Of a stretch of 64,000 bases of DNA, positions 23,654 through 34,612 are shown piece by piece. The notes below the pieces were generated by a model that saw only the letters and a program-made list of their open reading frames with translations, did not search any database and was not told where the DNA came from. Both the position numbers and the translations under genes were made by a program. Origin of the DNA: Amanita rubescens (taxonomy: Eukaryota; Basidiomycota; Agaricomycetes; Agaricales; Amanitaceae); the NCBI GenBank assembly GCA_015039365.1, contig WION01000064.1:144227-208226 (forward strand). Reading direction: 5' to 3'. Each line of letters starts with the position of its first letter. Position 1 is the first letter of the stretch.

Positions 23654-25094
23654 ATGGCGACACGTGCAGCTAGACCAGACGACATGGCCTCGATCGGTAC
23701 AGTAACACGACAAATAGCAGCTCTTGAGATATCATCCAAGGCCCCAGCTGCTACTAACAACTCCAATGCCAGTAACGGAACAACTCGTTCTATGAGCCAC
23801 ATCAAACAACCCAGCCAGTCCAACTTCGCCAAACTCCTCACGAAATATGCTGCTCCGAATCCATATACATCGAGCAAACCTGCGAACCCTTCATCCTTGC
23901 GAAATCCCGTCAACACCGCTGCATCTTCAACTCAATCTCGGGCGATTCAACCATCTCAATCCCAGCCCATCATAAGTTCAACACATCCTGGACTTGATAT
24001 CGGCAATTACGATGGAGGTTTGGAGCTCGAGAATGAGAAAAGGGGGGAGAAAGTATATGGAGAGGCAGCTCATGATCTAGCTTTGGATTCGAGCGTTGCT
24101 CAGTAAGTCGTGGTTCCCCAACCAGCTCGGCGCTTCACCTGACAGTCTGTTGTGCAGCAAATCGCCTACTCGAGAATGGAGTCTACATGTCTTTGACATG
24201 GGCCGGCCCCTAGGCAAGGGTAAATTCGGGCGCGTTTACATGGTTCGGACAAAATGCGAGCCGAAATACATCCTGGCGCTCAAAACCCTCTACAAATCGG
24301 AAATCGTCCAAGCCAAGGTTGAAAAACAGATCCGTCGAGAGATCGAGATACAGCAGAACCTTCGACACCCAAACGTGTTGAGGTTATATGGTTATTTCCA
24401 CGACGAGAAACGGATATTCCTTATGCTCGAGTTTGCGGGCAAGGGAGAGCTGTACAAGCAGCTAAGCAAGCATGGGTGCTTCTCTGAGAAGAGAAGTGCG
24501 AGGTACATTAATCAGATGGCAGACGCGTTGATTTATCTCCATAACAAGCATGTGATACACCGGGATATCAAACCGGAGAATCTGCTGTTGGGGATTAATG
24601 GCGAGCTCAAGATTGGCGATTTCGGATGGAGTGTCCATGCGCCTGGGAACAGACGAAAGACGTTGTGCGGGACATTGGACTATCTTCCACCGGAAATGGT
24701 TGAAGGGAAGGAACACAACGAAAAAGTCGATTATTGGGCGCTGGGCGTTCTGACATACGAATTCCTGATCGGAAATCCGCCCTTTGAAGATCGAAGTAGC
24801 GTGAATAGTGCGTACCTTCATTTCAAGTTTGAATACCGCGTAATTGACTATGATCATAGATACATACCGGCGTATTGCCAAAGTTGATCTTCGATTCCCT
24901 GCAGGTATGTCCGCTGATGCTAGGGACCTGGTGTCCAAAGTGAGTACCGCCATCCGATTCTCGTACAAATCCGTTGAAAACGAGTACGCCAGCTTTTGCA
25001 GCATGACCCTGCCAAACGGCTACCGCTTACCGATGTGCTCAGGCACCCTTGGATTGTGAAATACCGTCCAAAGGGTAGAGAGGTCAGTGTATGA
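23654..25094 (+). CDS. Aurora protein kinase (Ipl1/Ark1 type)
   Basis: A serine/threonine kinase of the chromosomal passenger complex, controlling kinetochore attachment and spindle function. The ATG at 23654 ([13 protein letters not shown]) is preceded only by non-ATG codons in frame. A Ser/Asn-rich N-terminus is followed by an intron before [15 protein letters not shown]. Kinase landmarks: [11 protein letters not shown] (glycine loop), [10 protein letters not shown] (catalytic Lys), QIRREIEIQ (alpha-C Glu), [14 protein letters not shown] (catalytic loop), [20 protein letters not shown] (DFG and activation loop with the Aurora RRKTLCGT) and YLPPEMVE. An intron interrupts after DRSSVN and another after DLVSK; the last exon reads [16 protein letters not shown]...[16 protein letters not shown]. 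It lies about 100 bp after the Cep57-like gene in the same orientation; both act in mitosis. Confidence 0.95.
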
Positions 25095-26580
25095 TGTGTT
25101 AATGTTTCGTCTGCAAGTTGTGCTGCATAATCGTGCTCAGTTGGACTTTGGTCGTCATTGTGTTATGAATCCCTTTTATATAATGTACCAGATGCGAGTT
25201 TGTCCAATAACTAGACTAAGCTCTCGATTTGCTTCCCCTCCATGGACGTGTGTCATGTTGTGGTATCATTAGTTGCGCCTTCATGTGCAATTTATAAATT
25301 GCTATTACATAGCTTGTCTTGGATCTTGTGGTGTGGAGGTCAGACTTTGTAAGTACCATTCCGTTGAATGCATCCTACAACGGCCATCACATAATCACCC
25401 AGAGATCCCAGAGTTTGAGCCAAGTTTTGTGGCTGGGTCAAGATGACTTTAACTCAATATTAACGAGGCTAAATGTGGCATTTTCTCGACACCGGTGTAG
25501 TAAATCTCGGGAGTCCAGAGCAACTTATTAGACAGTTTGCTTGTAGTTTGCTGATCATGTAATTACAGCAGCGCGCCGGATATGTTGTAAACTGGCCATA
25601 TTATTAAGTGTGTAGTAAAAACTCTGACTCTAACAGCGGGGGACTCGGATTTCGATGCGTAGACGCCGGTGGATCGTTTACTGATAAGGCATTGGGAGAA
25701 GGAGTCCGAGCCGACCTGGATCTCGAAGAGCGCTCTGAGGGTCGCGAGAAGGATCGTAACAAGGGCTTCAGAAGGTGTTGAGTCGTCTACCCACGGCTGA
25801 ACTCGGCCAGTACGACCATTTGAATTCATTGAAGAAGGGTTCAGCGGATTGACGCAATCAGTACGATTTGGGCTCCGAGTCTCCGACCAGTCTGAGTGTT
25901 GCCTCCCCGCGAACGCATTCTGATCTGTTCCAACCACCGTTCCCGCTCCTATGCACGACCTTGGTGGATTTTAGCATGTGCGAGGCGCTCACCTTTGCAG
26001 TGTTTTACATTAAAACTTCCCGAGCGACAAGATACACCGGTAGAAGACCATTTCGAGAAAAAGGCGGCATTACGTTCGATACAAATAAAGCCGAGCTGGG
26101 AGTTGCTGATGTTGATGTACTTTCTGGTTTTTCGAGAGGGAGCAGTAGCACTGATATGAGCGGTCAATAACAGGAAGTTTTCACTCCAAACGATCTCAGT
26201 TCAGACTACCGTCGGCAACCTGACAGCCCAATCAATAACGCTGTGGTGCAAAGGTGATGACGAGATCGATGGCCATATTAGCAATACCGAGTCAGGCAAT
26301 TACCGACGCCATCGTTCCGAGGCCGTAGTGAAACGTAGGTCTCGGTTTTATAATCTGAAACGACTCTCCATTCTTGTTCCCGTTAAACGCCGGCACATCC
26401 CGGATTATATAATCTGCGTAAAATTAATGTAGCGGTGATTCCCGGATTATGTCAACCACCATTTCCGGAATCGCGCACAGCTTTGCGACGTGTTCCGCCC
26501 GCTCGCCAGCCATCGTCCTGCTCTGCCGCCCTAGTCTAAGTTAGTGACGACAAAGCTGGCTACAGCCGGCTCCGGCTGGC
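25095..26580. other. Intergenic stretch, no gene recognised
   Basis: About 1.5 kb after the Aurora kinase stop. It is AT-rich for the first 500 bp, probably 3' UTR and terminator of the kinase gene, then of mixed composition. The short ORFs here (for example 25563-25937 minus and 25868-26170 plus) overlap each other and show no protein-like pattern. It marks the change from core genes to repeats. Confidence 0.5.
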
Positions 26581-26587
26581 TGAGTCA

Positions 26588-26611
26588 CTGGAGCCTATTT
26601 TTAGGCTCCAG
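26588..26611. repeat. Perfect 10-bp hairpin
   Basis: CTGGAGCCTA at 26588-26597 and its exact complement TAGGCTCCAG at 26602-26611 are separated by TTTT. It stands just before the minisatellite locus. It might be a terminal hairpin of a mobile element or a chance structure; no flanking signature was found. Confidence 0.6.
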
Positions 26612-26767
26612 CGGACCTCTGTCTCACTTGCCACCTACCTCTGCTCGCCTCGCTGCCCTTCGACTCCCGGTCCCACCGCACCGTCAGACCTGGTTCCGGG
26701 CCTCTGGCCATCCTCTCTGCCATCCTCTCTGCCATCCCCGTCCGGTCCCTCACGCGCGCGATGCCAG

Positions 26768-27560
26768 GTATGTGCTCCCCCGCTCCCGTAACCCGTTCAA
26801 CTGTGCTGACTATCCAATCCCATCCCACAGCCTTCCTGCCTCGATCGTAACACACTGGCACCTTTTATAATCATGCGGAAAACCTCTATGCTTGCCCACG
26901 ACCCATCTGCGCCCCTGACGACTCTTACCACCACGCGGATTCCCTCTACACCTACCATGACCCCTCTACACCCATCATGACCCCTCTACACGCCTCCACG
27001 CCCAATCCCGCCCACCGGCGTCGCTTACAACCACGTGGAACCCCTCTACATCCATCTGCAACCCCTCCACACCCCAATCCTGCCCACGGAACTCCTCTAT
27101 GCCCACCCGTAACCCGTCTACACCCCACCTGACCCGTCTACACCCCTCCACACCCAATCCCGCCCACCGGCGTCACTTGCAACGACGCGGAACCGCTCTG
27201 CAACCCCTCCATACCACCTTGCCCAGTCCCGCCCACGGAACTCCTCTATGCCCACCCATAACGCATCTACACCCCACCTGACCCCTCTACGCCCAATTCC
27301 GCCCCCTGGCGTTGCTTACAATGACGTGGAACGCCTCTACATCCATCTGCAACCCCTCCACACCCCATCGTGCCCAATCTCGCCCATGGAACTCCTCTAT
27401 GCCCACCCGTAACCCATCTACACCCCACTGTGCCCAATCCCACCCACCAACGCCTCTTACAACCACACGGAATCCATTTACGCCCATACACCCCATGGTG
27501 CCCAATCCCACCTGCTGGCACATGTTACAACCACACGGAACCCCTTGACGCCTGCGCGTG
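26768..27560 (+). repeat. GC-rich minisatellite with a degenerate 140-150 bp higher-order unit
   Basis: From about 26880 the plus strand is made of variants of CCCCTCTACACC, CCCAATCCCGCCCACC and CTTACAACCACGTGGAA. The last block recurs at about 27024, 27175, 27315, 27456 and 27534, giving a unit of about 140-150 bp with one shorter spacing. The array is preceded by an intron-like segment: GTATGTGC at 26768, a branch-like GTGCTGAC ending at 26810, and CCCACAG near 26830. A related segment with the same lead-in lies inverted at 60130-60372, so this is a dispersed family rather than a purely local expansion. No protein-coding function is claimed. Confidence 0.75.
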
Positions 27561-27814
27561 ACCCCTCTACGCCCCTCTAGGGCTGTACACCGTACCGTCT
27601 GACGGGTAAGGCTGTACAATTTATGGTCAGTGACGGGTACGGTTCAACCGTCCACCGTCCGTCAAGTGTGCTCAACAGATTCCCAACAGGTACGGACGGG
27701 TACAGAGATGGCCGTAGTACGGTAGACGGAAGTAGACGGCGACACGAGGGAGTCAGGACCAGGGTAGCACACTGGCCTGCCACCTCCCACCATCAGTTCA
27801 CATCATCCTACTTA

Positions 27815-28319
27815 GGGTCTGTTCGGCAGCCCAACTCCAACCGCGGTTGAGGTTAGAGTCAGCTTTTTCCCATCCCTATAAATTTGACCCTTATACTCAA
27901 GGATGCTTTAGGCAGCTTAGCACACAATACCCTTTAGTTTTATTATTGAAATGGTCTTTGTATGCATTTAGAATTGTATTAGAGCAAAAAGAAAGGGATT
28001 CCAGTGCAATAAAAAAGATTGTCTAGAGCTGGAATTGAACCCTAAGCCACATAAAAACATGAATGTGACTTAACTGCTAAGCTAAGCTGCCATTGTTGGC
28101 AGCTGACAACTGATCTTATATATACACAAAGCTCGCACCAAACTCAAGTACTTCAGCAAATGAAGCAAGCATAGAGATGCACCACAGTTTCACACCTCCT
28201 CGCTCATTTCCAAAGTGCTAAGGGTCTGTACAGCACAAGTTTCAATTTGGCTCAGATGGGAAAATATTACATAAGCTAACTACCTCAACCACGGTGGAGG
28301 TGGGCAGCTGAACAGACCC
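27815..28319. mobile_element. PIF/Harbinger-like MITE (505 bp) with TTA target duplication
   Basis: The left end GGGTCTGTTCGGCAGCCCAA matches the complement of the right end (GGGTCTGTTCAGCTGCCCAC), and the inverted repeat continues imperfectly for about 40 bp through CGCGGTTGAGG / CGTGGTTGAGG. The element is flanked by TTA at 27812-27814 and TTA at 28320-28322. Termini beginning GGG(T/C)CTGTT with a TWA duplication are the hallmark of PIF/Harbinger elements. No transposase is present, so it is non-autonomous. An internal GGGTCTGTACAG at about 28224 suggests rearrangement or nesting. The inside carries a tRNA-like segment, listed separately. Confidence 0.8.
28011..28095 (-). ncRNA. tRNA-like (SINE-type) Pol III unit inside the MITE
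   Basis: On the minus strand an A-box-like TAGCTTAGCAGTTA (28071-28084) is followed by a B-box GGTTCAATTCC (28031-28041), then CTCTAGACAATC and a T6 run (28016-28011) that could end Pol III transcription. Between the boxes, CACAT and ATGTG can pair. The anticodon loop would be about 10 nt and the acceptor stem is poor, so this is not a normal tRNA gene. It looks like a decayed tRNA or a SINE head. Confidence 0.45.
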
Positions 28320-28379
28320 TTATTTATTGATAACTATCAAACAACATGCAGGCAGTATAGCTATTATGTGATGCAATAC

Positions 28380-28560
28380 AGGCCAGGCACACTCAGCAGT
28401 GAGTGCAGTGAAGGGATCCATGGGGTAAAGAAATGTCATTCTGAGAAGTGAAACAATGCCAGATGCACTCAATGCAGCGTGAGGGTCCATGGGGCAAAGA
28501 GACATCATTGGGAGAAGTAGGACGGCCCAGGACACATTCAGCGTGGTCTGGGGGCCACAG
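28380..28560. repeat. Degenerate tandem repeat of about 65 bp
   Basis: The block around GGATCCATGGGGTAAAGAAATGTCATT (28415-28441) recurs as GGGTCCATGGGGCAAAGAGACATCATT (28482-28508), and a third partial copy begins near 28525 with TCAGCGTGGTCTGGGGGCCA. The minus-strand translation repeats MSLCPMDPHAAL / MTFLYPMDPFTAL, but no gene is inferred. Confidence 0.6.
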
Positions 28561-28849
28561 ATTGGTGATGTGTGCCAGGGAAGACGAAGCTTCACGTGGT
28601 GCATTGGCGCTGAATGAAAGCTGGCAGTTGCTTCATGAGAGACGGAAAAGGCAGTTGGCAGCGTGAAGCTCCAGGGGCCGGCAGGGTATAGAGAATAAAA
28701 GGACAGTGGATAAGAATTGGCTGTGTGTAAAAGGAGTCTACTAGCATGGGTGTGAGAACCAGGATGGTGAGTGGCGGCGGCGGCCATCAGGGTTTTGGCC
28801 GGTGTCTGGTATAAATAGATAGCCCTGATCAGTAGTTCCCACCCTGCCT

Positions 28850-29570
28850 TTACTATATAAGGTGTTATCAGGACTTATCTATCATTCAAAGACTTGCAAC
28901 AAATGATCATGAAATGATACACCATCCATCACACTTGTAGGTTGTGGTCAATAAATTCCTGTCCGTAGTTGCTATTTATGATATTATCAGGACTTACAAA
29001 TAATATATCTGAATTTCATTGGAGGATCTTGTATGGGTACCTTGCATGACACACTTGTAGGAAGTTATCAACAGTTATGACTCTGCTACTGCTGGATAAG
29101 ATATTATAATTGGTTTGTCAGAACTTCATTGAAAGACCACTTGTTGATCAACTAATTCCACTCTGTAGCCACAATATAACACATTGTCAGATTTTACCAC
29201 TTGTTTATCTGAGTTGTATCTGCTGATATACTCTGGCCAGGGTCTGGCATAACTACTTGTCATTCTTGTAGGATATGGTCAATGAATTCCTGTCTGTAGC
29301 TGCTATATAAGACACTATCAGGGCTTATAATTCATTGTCTGAATTCCATTGAAGGATCCTCCAATTCCCAGTATGTTACTCCAGCATAAGGTATTATCAT
29401 TCCTTAATGTATTGGAGGATCTTCCACTGATACATTCCTTGCCACTCTTGCAAGAGGGGATCAATGGTTCCCACTCTGCAACCAGGATAACAGGCATTAC
29501 CAGGTCTTATAATTTACCTTATTTGCCTGGATTGATAACCCACTGATACCTTCTGTTGATGGCATTCCTG
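28850..29570. repeat. AT-rich degenerate tandem repeat field
   Basis: A motif set recurs several times with drift: CTTGTAGG, then TGGTCAATRAATTCCTGT, then GTAGYTGCTAT, then ATTATCAGGACTTA, then GAATTTCATTGGAGGATC. Clear occurrences of TCAATRAATTCCTGTC are at about 28948 and 29279, and of CATTGRAGGATC at about 29018 and 29347; weaker copies lie between and after. The region has very few CpG dinucleotides, suggesting methylation-driven decay. Confidence 0.6.
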
Positions 29571-29925
29571 CAACAGTATATAACATTATATACAGTAGGT
29601 ATGATCAAAGCTGAATATTGTATTTAAAAATACAGACCAGACCGCAGATCAGTCTGTGAGGGAGACTATGGGAGTAATGGCCCATGGGAACATCTGGTGG
29701 AGAACATCTAGTAGAAGTTCATCCTCAGTGGGTTCCGAGGAATCAAGGATGCAGGCTGACTTGTAATGACCTGTGATCTGGGCAGGCACGGGCCCTGAGA
29801 GCGGCATGAGGATCACGATGAGAACGGCAAGCGTGATGTCAAGCTCATTTCTCCGATGCCATCCAACTGGGTTACAGGCCATCTGGGTTCAGACAGCTCA
29901 TCTACTGTTCCCTCCCACCATTCTG

Positions 29926-30056
29926 TGTTGGACTTTCCAGGTGTTGGGGAGTAGAACCACATTTGTACTGAGTAGTGGTAACTGCTTACAGTAAGCAACT
30001 ACAATATTTGTATGTTACCATGATATTAGTAACATAACTAAGTTCGTAGTCTAACA
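29926..30056 (-). repeat. LTR, left copy (3' LTR of the minus-strand element)
   Basis: 131 bp, shorter and more AT-rich than the right copy. Several CpG sites of the right copy appear here as CA or TG (ACCACATTT against ACCGCGTTT, TTCGTAGTC against TTCGCAGTC). Confidence 0.65.
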
Positions 30057-31453
30057 CTCTCCCTCGAACGAAGAAGTATGAAAATAAAAGAGAGTGATAA
30101 GAGGTGATAAGTGGTGTTTACTTACTCCCCCTCAATGAATGAATGGTGCGCATTGATGCGTCATTTGATGATGAGTGGGGTGAAGTTGCGCATTGGCGCG
30201 CTATGTCGAGCCGTTTCCTGAATGGGTCCTGATAAGCGCGTAGGCGCGCTGCGTGTTGCGCCGGTGAGCATTGAATGCTCCGGGTTTTATTTGATGTGCC
30301 GGTCGAGGGCTCTGGTTCATTGACGGTCGCCGTACCGATTCTAAGTCGTCCGTATTGCGTTTTGAGGCGTCGTTGGCTCGGGAGTGCGTGCGCACGTCGT
30401 CGGATGTAGTTTAAGGTCTTGCTGGACCGCTCCGGGTGTGTCGTGTCGAGGCTGCCACATCGTTAGGCGCAGTTTAATGTCGTGCTGGACACTCCTGTCG
30501 ATGTGTTCCGTTGGCCGCTGCAATTCCGGGTTTAGTTTATTAAGGTCTTGACGGATCTGTCCCAGATCGTGCCTGTTTCGTTGTTTTGAACGCGGTCAGT
30601 CGTGTATATCATCAGCCTGATCTCGTCAGTATTTTGTGTTGGCGGTCGGCGGTTGTGTCGTGTCTCATCCACCTTGTCCTCGCCTACTCCTTGCCCTTCC
30701 TTCCTCCTTTTCTGCTTCTTTTTTATTTTCCTTCTTTTCCGTCTCCTCTCTCAATTATATCCAGGGTTTACTACCCCTACTCTCCCCCTCAAGCCGTAGG
30801 TTGGCACGGCCCGAAATCCCTCGTGATTTGGTGGTTTTCCCAACCTGCGGATCGGACCACTATTTTGTGCGCCGAGCGCGTCTGCATAGGGTGAGGGCGG
30901 GTGGGCTTGGGAATCCATCTATTTGCAGTGGTCGCGTTCGCTATTTTCGTTCCATTTTTCCCTTTTTCGTTTGGCGTTTTTTTTATCCCCTGTGTCTCCA
31001 TTCTCGGCCTCATGGGCTCGTTCCGTTTTGGATTTTTGGTGGACAAGCCGGGTGACGCGGTGGTTGTCGCGGTTTTTCGTGTGGATTTAACGGTGACGGC
31101 GTCGAGCTTGTTCGCGTCAGAGGCTCGGGCCAGGTGCGTAACGCACGCATGCGCGCAGGGTTTTCGTTGGGTGGTTGATGTGTCGCATTTCATTGCCAGA
31201 GTTCCCAGGTTTTTATTTTATTTTATTTATTTTTATAGAAAAGAAAAGCGGTAGAGGATGATTAGAGGAAGCTAGTTGTGTTGCCAGAAAAGATCTTGAG
31301 GCTTCCGGAGTGCCTATGCTAATTGCCAGGGCTTCGGAATTGTGGGTCGTCGCCTCGTTGTCGAGTTCTTGACTTCGATTGGCGGCGCGCGGTCCCCGTA
31401 CAGACTTGGTTCCGTACAGCTGTGGTGAACGAGGGCCACCCGTGACGCGTTTG

Positions 31454-31615
31454 TGTTGGACTTTCCGGGTGTTGGTCGGACCACGCACGAGTCGAACCGC
31501 GTTTGTACTGAGTAGTGGTAACTCGTTAACAAACGCGGAAGGCGCTTACTAAGCGACTACTACAATATTTGTATGTTAGTAACGTAACACTTATTACAAA
31601 GTTCGCAGTCTAACA
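31454..31615 (-). repeat. LTR, right copy (5' LTR of the minus-strand element)
   Basis: 162 bp. Shares GTACTGAGTAGTGGTAACT, CTACAATATTTGTATGTTA and the terminal AGTCTAACA with the left copy, plus extra CpG-rich sequence (AACAAACGCGGAAGGCGC). Confidence 0.65.
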
Positions 31616-31970
31616 TTCTGCCCATGCTACGACCATAACAAGGAGGCAAAAGAGAAGGCATACTAACGTGGGTGATTGGACTACTGGTCAGTCCCTTGTG
31701 AGCCATCAATAAGCTTGGATCTATCGGACATGAATTAAGCCACTTAGCATAGTTTAGGACATGGTTCGGTCCTTCCCAGCACTTTCAAACACCCTCTTTC
31801 CACTTCAGTTTCACCTCTCCTTGACCCCCAGATGCTAAGTAAATAGTAGTAGATTAGTATACCGTTATGTTAGTAATTCATACGACATCATTTTTAAAGT
31901 CAAGAATTGAGCGAGTCATCCCGCCGGGAACCTTCGAGTTCACTCGTTTTGTAAGATCCCTTCATGTTCG

Positions 31971-34430
31971 TCAATGAATGTCAACCTCTTCACCCGCATC
32001 TTCCTCTTCCTCTTCCTCTGGGATCGCAGGCAGTTGCTCCTGGTCGTGAAAGTTCCAACTGATGATGGGATTGGGACCTCCAATGTGGTCTAGGAGGAGG
32101 TTTGGGTTGATTCGCAGATAATTCGCGAGATGCGCAGGGTCGGGGTCATCTGTGACGTCTTCATCACTCGCTTCGGACTCATCAAATTCATCCATATGCA
32201 ACGCGATAAAAAGTTGCTGGATATAACGTGAGGGCTAGGTAAGCGATTAGAAATAATCGGAATCTCACCAGATCCATGTCCGCTGCGAAAACAAAGTTCT
32301 CATCCAATACAAGTAGTATGTCACCGCTTTCATCCAGTTCTACTACGCCGTTGTCGTTGACATCGCTAAATAGCATCAATATCGAAGTAATTTAGAGAAT
32401 TCAGGCTCACGTTTGATACGGGAGAGGCATGGAGTTGACAGTGGGTGTTCCTTTAGTACGGGAGGTTAGAACGTGGCTCAATCGTTCGCGGAAAGCTAAA
32501 ACGATGGGAAAGTTAGAGATGTTTTGTGAATGTGCGGAAACATACTTGTTAGGAGTACGAGACTGTTCGTGGTTAGAATGGGGTGCAAGGCGTTTTCGGG
32601 GAACTTGGGGAATGCTTCGCGTTCCGCGTTAGAGACGTTTGGTGTACAAGGTTGATGCCTTGTGCGTTAGGTGCGCGGAAGTGTATAATTTCTAACAAGT
32701 CGAATGTAAGAGATGATTCGTGAGCAGTTAGAAAAGTGTACCAATGCAAAACTTGGCCTGGATAAGATACGCGTTTGTTGTAAGAGGCAATGTCCTGGAT
32801 TCTCGTCTCCCACCGAAGGCAATGTTAAAAGGTACACCGGGGTCGAGTCGAGGACGTAATTATGTGTAAGAATGTAGAGCGTAGTCGAGTTAAGAATTGG
32901 GCCACGGCAAGCCTGGTAGTATGCGTCAGACGGAACGCACCAGAATCTTCAATCGCCTCCCTCGTCTGGCCTTGCGAACTCAGCAGGATGATGTTTGATA
33001 GACGTCGGAAAACCTTATGAAGAGTGGACATTGTCAGGAGCTAAATGTATAGTGAGCATGGTTGCACGATCTATGGAAATTCAACAGTGCTGCAATTCTT
33101 CTAGGTAGGTGCATAGCATATGTTGGAAAGGCGCACGCTCGATAAAAAAAAGGTGCACCAATTCTTGCTCTCGTGTTCCCCGGACGGACTCGGAGCCTGG
33201 TAACACCATTCGTCTCCTTCTCCAATCGCCCTCCCCTCTAAAATGTCGTAATTCGACTTCACATGCAAGTTGTGCTGTTACTGAAGACTTCCGAATCTCG
33301 TCGGGCGTTGGCTAGGGTGAGACAGAATGCGAATGTTAACTAGGTTGTAATGTGAGTTCGCCAGTCGTTCCCCTCCACACCTGAACTATTGATCTGATCG
33401 GCGTAAGCGGATCACAATTCCCGTGACGTCAACAATAATGGTCTACGATCGACAAAGGACATCTGACGTCTCCCACTACAACTTATGAAAGTCTGAAATT
33501 TGTTTATGAAACTCACGGGGACCGAAGGCGAACGAGTGAATATGTTAAGCAGAGCAGCCGTTAACTATAACACAGAGGTAACGGCCAGAGGTGGCGACTT
33601 ACGTTAGAACCAAATTTGATAATGATTCGTAAAGCAGTGACTTTGTCAAGCTCGACCAAGTGAACCCCCATGCCGTTCGACGCCCGAGTATCCATTTCAT
33701 CTCCCAAAGGATGGTGACGAAGACACATCAATGTCATCAATAGAACATATCAATTAAACAGGCAAAGGAAACTCACCCGCTCGTACTATACCGTCGCGCC
33801 TGTAGTACTAGTCCACGGTTAATGAAAATGGTTGACGTGAGATGAAGAACTTGTGCTGAGCCGTAAGCCAGACAGATTATTCATTAACTCTAGTACCCTC
33901 ATCAAGTCCGAAGGCGCATCACTTCCCGTAATTGTCGACCTCAACCATCTCCATCGAGAATTAGCATTGTATAGCCATGGAAAGAGAGTAGATACTGTAC
34001 CAAGCGGCGTCCTTTTCTTGAGGAAGAACTTGGTCCTTCAATCCTCGGCTTCATAATTGTGTCGCCTCCATCCACAATCATAATCCCAAACTACTATGAC
34101 CGACGTTGTTGAATGTCCATCATATCAATACCGGACTCATCTTCGTGCTCAAAAGTAACTACTTTTGGAGACTTCCGGCGTTAGAACGCACGGATGCTCT
34201 GCAGAGGACTCGTCACCGACGGAAAACCATGAGAGAAGTTTAGTAATGAGAAGGTCAGCTAGTTCTCTTGGCCGCCTGTTGACTATCATATCTTCTGAGC
34301 AGAGGCAATTCGCACAACTCCAGAACAGATGGAAGGGGAAGTCATTGGACTGTGCGTGGCTTCAATACACTCCTTTCACCTTCCATGTTTTCTCGTCACG
34401 TTCCGAGTGGTGATGTCATGAACGTTAGAA
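31971..34430 (-). other. Possible intron-rich gene or gene relic of unknown family
   Basis: No long ORF exists, but several short minus-strand pieces read like protein and some are bounded by plausible splice sites. They include PRELADLLITKLLSWFSVG (about 34215-34290), FEHEDESGIDMMDIQQ (about 34107-34155), LFPWLYNANSRWRWL and TITGSDAPSDLMRVLELM (33870-34010), NGMGVHLVELDKVTALRIII (33610-33690), SFAFGPR before a GTGAGT donor (about 33518-33540), and an acidic C-terminal stretch ending ...PAIPEEEEEEDAGEEVDIH at 31971-32201. I cannot join them into one model or name a family. It could be a real gene with many tiny exons, or a decaying one. Otherwise 31616-34612 holds nothing I recognise. Confidence 0.25.
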
Positions 34431-34612
34431 GCTTCAAGCATTTGGTGCAGTCGAAGGCATGAACTGAGTCACAATAAACACAAATGTTGCAAGAGCCATC
34501 ATACAGAAGACGAGGGTAATTACTAAATGGACATCTGGGAGCAGGCTATGAGCATATAATCAGAATTAAAGATAAGGCTTACAAACGCAAGCAACCCGTC
34601 ATACTTCTAACG

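Larger units (their letters stand above)
29926..31615 (-). mobile_element. Non-autonomous LTR element (TRIM-like, probably Ty1/copia-related)
   Basis: Two related direct repeats, 29926-30056 (131 bp) and 31454-31615 (162 bp), both begin TGTTGGACTTTCC and end AGTCTAACA, giving the 5'-TG..CA-3' ends of LTRs. The whole is flanked by the 5-bp direct repeat TTCTG (29921-29925 and 31616-31620), as expected for a target duplication. On the minus strand a polypurine run CGAGGGAGAG directly precedes the LTR at 30056, which places the 3' LTR on the left and the element on the minus strand. The 1.4 kb interior has no recognisable gag, protease, integrase or reverse transcriptase. Its ORFs (for example 30789-31193) are basic and low-complexity. 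No clear primer-binding site is seen next to the 5' LTR. Confidence 0.7.

Noticed and set aside
27099..27619. Several ORFs of 60-110 codons on both strands in the minisatellite
   Set aside because: They are open on both strands only because of the repeat's composition, and their translations are Pro/His/Thr or Gly/Val repeats.
28011..28095. A genuine tRNA gene in the MITE
   Set aside because: The anticodon loop would be about 10 nt and acceptor pairing is poor; only the Pol III boxes and terminator are convincing.
28320..28787. 155-codon minus-strand ORF overlapping the 65-bp repeat
   Set aside because: Internal repetition follows the DNA repeat, with no start context and no conserved domain.
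30789..31193. Minus ORF in the LTR element as a possible gag
   Set aside because: Basic and Thr/Pro-rich, but without a zinc knuckle or any gag-like pattern; left as non-coding interior.
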